From Branchiostoma floridae (lineage: Eukaryota; Chordata; Leptocardii; Amphioxiformes; Branchiostomatidae): 64,000 nucleotides of DNA. Numbering within the stretch: the stretch's first letter is position 1; every line of letters starts with the position of its first letter. The DNA lies in the NCBI RefSeq assembly GCF_000003815.2, contig NC_049992.1, positions 5,953,094 through 6,017,093 of the forward strand, given 5' to 3'. A program made the position numbers and the translations under genes. Shown here one piece after another: positions 57,181 to 64,000 of this stretch. Below the pieces are notes generated by a model. That model did not search any database, had not been told where the DNA came from, and saw only the letters and a list, made by a program, of their open reading frames with translations.

Positions 57181-58191
57181 TTTCGATTGACGAAATTGCT
57201 CTTCTATAGCAGCCTCGTCACTGGTCAGGCCTCTAGACAAGTGCCATTTTATCAAAATCTTCCAAGGAGGATAACGGAACATAGGAACGATGGATTTCCA
57301 TGGTATTCTTATTTATGTATTATTTTACCCGGGTAAGCTTCCATTAGTGACTAGCACTGCTTTTTAGGAAGGTCCTGGGTGAAGATACAAATAACATTAT
57401 GATAGTACAATATTTATAAAGCACAACATATTGTCAAATACGTTTTAAAATTTTGCTTATGCAAAAAAATAAATATACAATTTAATTTGGCTACCTTGCA
57501 AGTAAGAGAGTAAGTACTTTTAAGACGACTTTCTACGGTTAGAATAAAGGTCTTCACAATGGTGACTGACTTAATGGATAATGTATTTTCCGAATTTGTT
57601 ATTTGCGATCATTCACTTGGTAATACCATAAACTACACCAATATTTACAATGATATCTCGACATATATGATATACTTAGTGGTTAGTATGTGCAAGAGTG
57701 ATTTTTTTAGGTTTATCTCGTGCAAATAATTTGCCACACTTATCCTTAAGAGTGTGTGCAGTTGTAAGACTCTTATAGCGATAGCTAAAGCCAATCTGAT
57801 ATGCAGCTTGCACTTACCGAATCACCAAAGCGGTGTACAAGTTATGAGATATGAAATCCCATAACTTTTGCTGACTTTCAAACCAACACATGACAAGGTA
57901 TGTATCTAAGAACCTATTCCTAGAATCATTAGCCTCGCTTTTTTTGTGAGAAGTAAAGTGGAATATTTTTAAACGTCAAAGAAGCACGTAGACCTCAGAT
58001 GCTGAAGTGACTTATATGTATAAGCCACGTATCTAAGACAAACAGGAAATACGGTGGCATTGTCTCTTTGTAAAAGTAGGAAGCCAACTTTAACCTATAA
58101 AACATTAATCATTCGTAGACACGCGTAGACGACATAAGAGCCATCCTCTCTTTGTAATGGTATTGAATATATATCTTACTTCCTTACACAG
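57181..58191. other. Intergenic, nothing recognised
   Basis: AT-rich; ends at a splice acceptor-like site that precedes the LRRCT-like exon. Confidence 0.4.
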
Positions 58192-58327
58192 GTGGGAGTA
58201 CGAAATCCATGGCATAAACACATCAGACGAATACATGTGTGATCCTCTAACATCACTACGGGAGGCTGTGATCTGTTTGGATCAACTCCAAGATGCGACA
58301 AGCTCTGTGACTCTCTTTAGAAAATGA
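58192..58327 (+). pseudogene. Orphan LRRCT-like terminal exon
   Basis: After the acceptor 'cttccttacacag' a frame entered with one base left over (G then TGG) reads WEYEIHGINTSDEYMCDPLTS and LREAVICLDQLQ..., 44 codons to TGA at 58325-58327. The pattern C-x-x-P-x-x-L-x near the start resembles the second half of an LRR C-terminal flanking domain (LRRCT). No leucine-rich-repeat exon precedes it within the window, so it is either a stranded exon copy, a pseudogene remnant, or the last exon of a gene with very distant exons. The call is tentative. Confidence 0.35.
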
Positions 58328-59309
58328 CTTTCCAGCGTTCAAAACCATAGATGCTCTTTAAACGAAGTTATAAGTATACGTGTGTCGAGCTTTTCTCCAG
58401 CAAGGCCTTTTCTGAATGATTGATAAGAAACGCTGTGCCAGTCCCATTCATGTGGCCTGTAACCCTTCGTGGTGACGATTGAGTGGGAAGAAAAGGGGTT
58501 CTTGAACTTTCGGAAGGATATTTTGCTTCTTTTTGATGGGGTTTGCAGTTACATGATGTGGTATGTGTGTTGTTTTGACTCTGAGTAAAACTCTAGTTTG
58601 TGTGTATGATATAAATGAAGGGTATGCGAGAAAGGGTAAATCATTGACTGCGACAGCGGAAGATTTTGACAAAGAGTTAGTTCCAGAGCAATGCGCTAGG
58701 GTGCTCAAACATAGTCACATTCTTCCTTACATCACCAGCTATCTGCCACTAGTACAGCAAAGCCATAAGTCAAAAGATGCAAAAACGAAAGTTCCGCTGC
58801 AGTAGCAAGGTCACCTACCAGTGGAACCAAAATCGACCTTGACCTTTGTCTTTCCAACACCTACCAACATATAAAATATCATCGTAATCCATCCAGAGGT
58901 TCTTTAGTCATGCTGACTACAAAAATTCGGAAACACAAACAAACATACAGACAAACTGGCACACCCAAAGCAAGATCTCCATTTTCAGGAAGCAAGGGAG
59001 AAGCATCGCTTTTTACAAAAACACTCTATCATATATGTTTCCTGTGTTCGTTATTTGTATTTGTTTGTTTGTTTGTTTCCTTTTTTATTCTCATGTTAGG
59101 CTTTGGCCGGTGCAAGGGCAGATAAGAAGTGTTTCTATGAAATATAGAATAATAACCAACAAAATACAGGTATGGTAAGATGATAAAGTATATCATCAAA
59201 CTGTTTGAGATAACCTGTAATGAAATATTTATGCTGTCTAGAAACAATTAGAATGAAAATTTTCACGCTAACATGGACACAAACTCTGTGCATAAACTCT
59301 TTGAACACT
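58328..59309. other. 3' flank with a possible LINE/SINE tail
   Basis: An open frame at 58563-58805 (VYDINEGYARKGKSLTATAEDFD..., ...) has no recognised domain. Positions 58860-58965 ('catcgtaatccatccagaggttctttagtcatgctgac' then 'aaacaaacatacagacaaac') look like the tail of a dispersed LINE/SINE family. Confidence 0.35.
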
Positions 59310-59552
59310 AAAGGTGCCTTCTCACTGCACTTCCGTCAAGCTTGCGTCACTGCGTGGTTCGTTTACTGCGTCACTGTTATAATTTAGATATTGCGTAATA
59401 CGTACAAGTTTGACTTAAAAAATTAAGAATTATACAAAAGCAATCTGAATTGATTTCGTTGTTTATCTCGTTAATTCGTTTAAATCGTTAAGTATCTTTC
59501 GAACCCCGCAGTGACGCAAACTTGACAGAAGTGCAGTGAGAAGTGCACCTTT
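59310..59552. mobile_element. MITE with about 45-bp TIRs
   Basis: The left arm starts AAAGGTGCCTTCTCACTGCA and the right arm is nearly its reverse complement, ending TGCAGTGAGAAGTGCACCTTT. The arms continue through 'cttgcgtcactgcg' / 'cgcagtgacgcaaa'. The centre is AT-rich. No coding capacity. Confidence 0.88.
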
Positions 59553-61434
59553 GCAGACCGGCGGTCTAATGCTAGAGTTTGGCAAGTCCACACAAGACGC
59601 TTTGCCTACTTTTCTTTCAAATGAAAGAAGAGCTCCAGCCACATGTACTTTGCCACTAACTGGAGTTTTAGCGGAAGGGAGTGAGTCTGCCAGTACCGGA
59701 CGTTAAGTCTAATTTTGTGGCTGCGGCGAATGCATAGCTTCGTGTTACATTCATCAGCCTGAGTTACGCTAATGGGGCTCTTCCGTCGGCACCTGGTGCG
59801 CGTCGTTATGTCGAATTGCCGGCTCTTTGGGAAGATGGGCTTCAAATGTACCCCCTTCATTACATCATTAGCGTCTCATTAGTAGACGCGGATACGATGT
59901 CCACGCTATTTTTACTCACTGCGACAAGGATATATCAGACTCAAGGAGGGTGGAATGGTCTTCGGAAAAGTCCTTTATTTTTTAGTGGTTTAAAAAAAAG
60001 GAAAAATAGACTCCCTCTTGTTATTATTATTGAGTATGAATTGTGAAATATTCTTTTGAGTTTTCCTCATTTCCTGATTTCATTCATCCGGGATGGATGC
60101 TTAATAATTTATGATATGTTATTGCGAATTTCTCATCCATTCCATCCTATGTTAGTGATGATCTTTCTGTTTGATTTGTTATGATTTTGTAAGGGCTCCC
60201 TTGAAAGTAAGTTACAAAGTTAACAAAGATTCCAAAATAGATGAATAAAAATACGAAAACTTCGACGAAGGCTAGACATCTAGGTAATATAAAAAAATCT
60301 TTACACGAGCAACTGAGATCATAAATTTTTCAATAGCCACCAAGTTGCTTGAGAAACTTTTACCTCGTATTATCAGAGAAGTTATCGGTCACAGTTTGGT
60401 CTGCCTTCGCAGTTCAGAAAACTCTATTAAGTGGCAACTGATTGGCCAAGTTTTATAGATTTTACAACCACCACACCAGTAAAAAAATGGTTGATTGGTC
60501 ACAGATCGGTAAATGTGAATCGAAGATAAAGACATTTCACTCCCTTTCAGCATACTTGCAGTGCTAGTATACTCTACCTGCTTACAAGATGCAGTTGTTT
60601 ACATTCACATTGACCGGTAATTTGCGACACTCGGCACTGACCATTTTGCGACATTCGATCATCCGCCATTTTTAACCTAGAAGGGATACATTCAAATTTG
60701 CTGACCTGTGGCCAAGAAATTGTAGATGTCATACGGATATATCATGATAATATTAACAATCTTTTCTTACTTTTTTTACTTTTCATATTCCTCTGGAGAT
60801 ACTTTCTTCTTTCATAACCTCGACTTACGGCCTGGGTTCCTTTCAGTTTTATCATTTACGATAAAAATGAATATGTCAGATTTAACAAGGCAAAAACAGT
60901 AGAAAAGACTGAAAAGAAATACGTCCAGAAAACTAATGTAACCTTGGGAACCCATCCTTTGTCAATCCAACTTTATGTATTATTATTATCATTAATCAAA
61001 CTCGATATACATAAATGGGCTATCAAGGAGAATATTCAGAAGAGGGACAACTGCACAGAATGAAAGCATGTGGAGAAGTCGTCATTTTTTGGGTAACAAA
61101 GTCACGCAACTCCTTATCCTTCCACCTCGACAAACACTTCAAGTTCAAGGGGAATGTAGTTGCGGCCTATACGACCCTTCCTGCCCATCGTATGTCGTGT
61201 ACCTGTAGACCTGCTAGTTCAGAATTCAGTCTATGTCACACATTCAAGACCTATATATACCACGGTTGTGCACACGGCCACTCCTCAACCACTGTTTGTG
61301 ACGGGTTGGGAGTAGCCAAAGCTATAGTAAACAGGAGATAGAAAAGTAAGGCAAAGTAAGCTGGAGCTACAAATCCAACATATTCTAGCTAAGAGGAATA
61401 TATGGTATTGGCTTTTGCCTTAGGTACCAATAAG
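59553..61434. other. Intergenic, nothing recognised
   Basis: No gene or repeat recognised; open frames have no coding character. Confidence 0.4.
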
Positions 61435-61715
61435 AAGGGGGGGGGCACTTTCGGGCGTGACCCCTACGTACGTGGCTATGTGGGACACCTTGCGTCTCCC
61501 GAGGTATTTTTCGGCCCGACCAGGCCCCGGGTTGAATTTAAGTCGGACTGAACACGGGCTCCGGTAACAAATAGACGCCGTGACCAACCCGTGAGGAACA
61601 CCGACGGGTGCGCCCCGGTCTCCGGCAGTTCATCGGGACAAAGTTGTAGTTTCGAAGCCCGGCCGGGCCTACATCCTTGACGTCGACGGGCACCGGTGCA
61701 ATTGAGACCTAAGCC
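61435..61715. other. GC- and CpG-rich patch of unknown nature
   Basis: About 280 bp clearly richer in G, C and CpG than its surroundings, starting with a G run. Open frames exist on the minus strand but resemble nothing known. It could be a fragment of a GC-rich mobile element or of a CpG-rich regulatory region. Confidence 0.4.
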
Positions 61716-63574
61716 TTTCCAAGTTTGATCTGTCAAAATGCACAGTCAGATGTTCTTTAAATACCATTATACATCCTCATCGACCAACTGCCAACCGCAG
61801 CTGACCTTGCTTGCACCTTGCTCCCAACCGTGGTCAGGAAGAGGTCGGATGAGCAGCGGTGTGTGACGGAGGCTTAGCCGGTCCTTGGCTTGCTAATTGG
61901 CTGTTGGAGTTGCTGGCTAACCTCCAGAAGCGAGCGTGCGGAGAATAAGTAATCCATTGTGTTCTGCACTGTACGTTTATCCGCCTATCACGTTCCTACT
62001 TACATTACCATATATCCCCATGCATAAACTCTTTCTTTCATTTAGGAAGAACTACATCACACCAAGCTTGAAAAGCTTTTCAATTCAAACTGTCTCAATC
62101 CCTACATGTAGTCTTTGGTAAGGATGGGGGAATTCGATAGAAAGTTGATCTTGAAAGAAGCAGAGGGGTATAGCAGGCGAAAGGCGATTAATTTTCTAGA
62201 GAGTAAGCCTTCTTGTGTACAGAACAAAGGGCCATGCATTTCCGTTCGGTGTTACGTGTTGGCTTGATGTAGATTCAATGACATTTTGCGAAGTTGCGTA
62301 TTCGGGCAACCCAGATTATAGTCTTAACTATCAAGGCCGCAACATGTAGATTAGGTTTAACTACATCCGGACATGGCATACTTTAACAAGGCCGTGAAAA
62401 CGTCTCTTTAACAGATCGTAAAGATTTTAACGGATAGTCTGTCATAGATATGCCATAATTTAAGAAACATATCAATTACGCAAGTGAACAGTTTTTTTAT
62501 CACATCATTTCGTCAATATTGACCATCTTAGAATCCTAATTCACATCAGCCATACAGTTTCGGCTGTGGCTAAACAGTACTAGGCGAGAATGGTAATCTC
62601 TACCACATAGGACACACATAGGCCTGTAAGGTCTGTTGCAAAGTTCTTCTTCGTGGGTCCGCTTTTCGTGCATCCTCAGCTAAGACAATCAATGGCAAAT
62701 TTCTCCCAGTGCTCTATGTCAATATGAATAAAATACAGGTACTGCTCGATCCTACTTAGTACCTACGCATTTTCCTATTTTTGCAACAATGCTTCTTTTT
62801 TTTATTCGCCAGTGACTTTTACTGAAAGGTAGAGAATTTGGAATATTTTTGTTAGATTTTCAGGTGACTTTCTATCTATTTCCCAGCTTCATCTGGTCAC
62901 TTTAAATATTTTAAAACGATACCAGCCATACGATTATTTTAACCGGCATACTATGATATGTTTGCTATGTTCTTTCAAAAGACTGTGCGTGTATAGTTAG
63001 ATATTAAAATGTCTGACTCCTATCTGAGTAATTCTCCAGTTATCTGTAAAAATAGATTACTAAATTAGATCAGGATCTCTTATTATGACCAAGGACATTA
63101 TATGGAACGCCCTGTTTATGACTTTTTATTGTTCTGTAGTTATATCTTTTTACTGGTATATTTGATACCAATTTGATACCAATGGGCAGTGACATAGGGA
63201 CAACATTTGTGCCGTATCCGGGCTACGTCCATTTGCAACAGAAATGTTCCCCACTGAGCCAATTTTTGCCGCGCCCTCAGACCTTTACTTCTACCTTCAG
63301 GGATAAACAGAAACATAACGAATCGCCCAGGGTGTCTCCTGTGTGAATCAAACCTTCAAATGGATCTTGTTATCTCATGATTAGCGTTGCGAAGGAAGGA
63401 AGTGTAGAGTTTAAGGACCCTTCTTTGGCTCTCTCGATTGGTGCGCAAGCTGGATATATTCTTCAAAAAGACTTTCACCAAATGCTTTCATCTATATCAA
63501 TCTGTAAAACCTGTTTTGTAGTTAAGTGAGGACACGCCTCTGAAAGAGCTTGTACAAGCATGCAAAATTGAAAC
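61716..63574. other. Intergenic, nothing recognised
   Basis: AT-rich sequence without a recognisable gene, repeat or RNA. Confidence 0.4.
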
Positions 63575-63975
63575 AAGGGGTGAGTACAGGTACAAAACCG
63601 GTTTTTCCTATCGGTCCGGTCCGGAAAAAACGGACTTGAACAGATTGTATCAGACATTTACACGTTTGGGGGCTTACCGGTTGAGAAAAATAACAAAAGC
63701 GAAGTAGAGTGGAGTCTATGGTCATTTCTACCAAGTTTTACAGTCAATCGTACAGAGGCAGTTAGCCTTGTAGGATTTTAGAACGCCAGTGGGAGTCGAA
63801 TACTCAACAAAACAGATTTCTTTGCAGCAAAATAAATCGTTGATTTGAGTATAATCCATTCACGAGTTTTCACATATTGAATCAGGTCCAGGTTCAGGTC
63901 TGGACCTGGACCTGATCCTCTGGACCTGAACCGGACCTTGACCTGAATTGTCTGTACCTGTACCCAACCCTAATT
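63575..63975 (-). mobile_element. Dispersed 'AGGTCCGGACCT' repeat, copy 4 (minus)
   Basis: Read on the minus strand it starts with 'ggtacaggtacagacaattcagg' and 'aggtccaggtccagacc', then 'cttggtagaaatgaccatagactcc', 'tcttgttattttt' and 'accggtaagcccccaaacgtg', in the same order as copies 2 and 3. Confidence 0.6.
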
Positions 63976-64000
63976 GAAACCTGTCCAAAATTCGAACAAT

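Noticed and set aside
61015..61341. 108-codon open frame
   Set aside because: Composition is not coding-like and no domain or splice context supports it.

Overview
The window is animal nuclear DNA. It has AT-rich introns with GT-AG boundaries, exons whose phases agree, AATAAA signals, and a very high density of short inverted-repeat transposons. Gene content (a ciliary IFT gene, an ST6Gal-type sialyltransferase, an LDLa/mucin-like secreted protein and a cyclic Trp-Lys neuropeptide) together with the style of the repeats suggests an invertebrate deuterostome. Amphioxus (Branchiostoma) is the best guess, but this is inference without a database search. All four recognisable genes are on the + strand. 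Nothing looks bacterial or viral.

Layout. (1) 298-7689: a complete seven-exon IFT46 gene (382 aa) with an NRF1-like site upstream, several MITEs in its introns and a 28-bp perfect hairpin in its 3' UTR. (2) about 10013-15527: an ST6Gal-type sialyltransferase with three coding exons (378 aa), a possible non-coding first exon at about 10013-10112, a MITE only 11 bp inside its first coding intron and a pogo-like MITE in the same intron. (3) 17385-20993 and possibly to 25252: a secreted protein with signal peptide, one LDL-receptor class A domain and a Thr/Ser-rich stalk. Its 3' end is uncertain because a long (CA)n tract and a 2.84-kb GC-rich mobile element (21806-24648) lie there. (4) 25253-42880: about 17.6 kb without a recognisable gene, holding minisatellites (23-bp, 41-bp and 163-bp units), piggyBac-, PIF/Harbinger- and hAT-like non-autonomous elements, and foldbacks. 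(5) 42882-54060: a neuropeptide precursor gene of three coding exons (117 aa) with a 9.7-kb first intron full of repeats. (6) 54061-64000: repeats, one orphan LRRCT-like exon at 58192-58327, and unexplained sequence.

Two things stand out. First, the neuropeptide gene ends in a 14-residue amidated cyclic peptide whose left half reads like somatostatin (C-x-N-x-aromatic-W-K) and whose right half reads like urotensin II (aromatic-W-K-aromatic-C); its promoter carries a CRE-type site and a TATA box. Second, the 21806-24648 element has the A1...B1A2...B2 split direct repeats of Ngaro/PAT-type tyrosine-recombinase retrotransposons. Inside it are five 34-nt hairpins of identical length with compensatory base changes in both stems, an RNA- or DNA-structure motif that I do not recognise.

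The genes do not form a functional cluster; each is an ordinary independent animal transcription unit. Coordinates of splice sites were read by eye from GT/AG consensus, phase continuity and similarity to family members.
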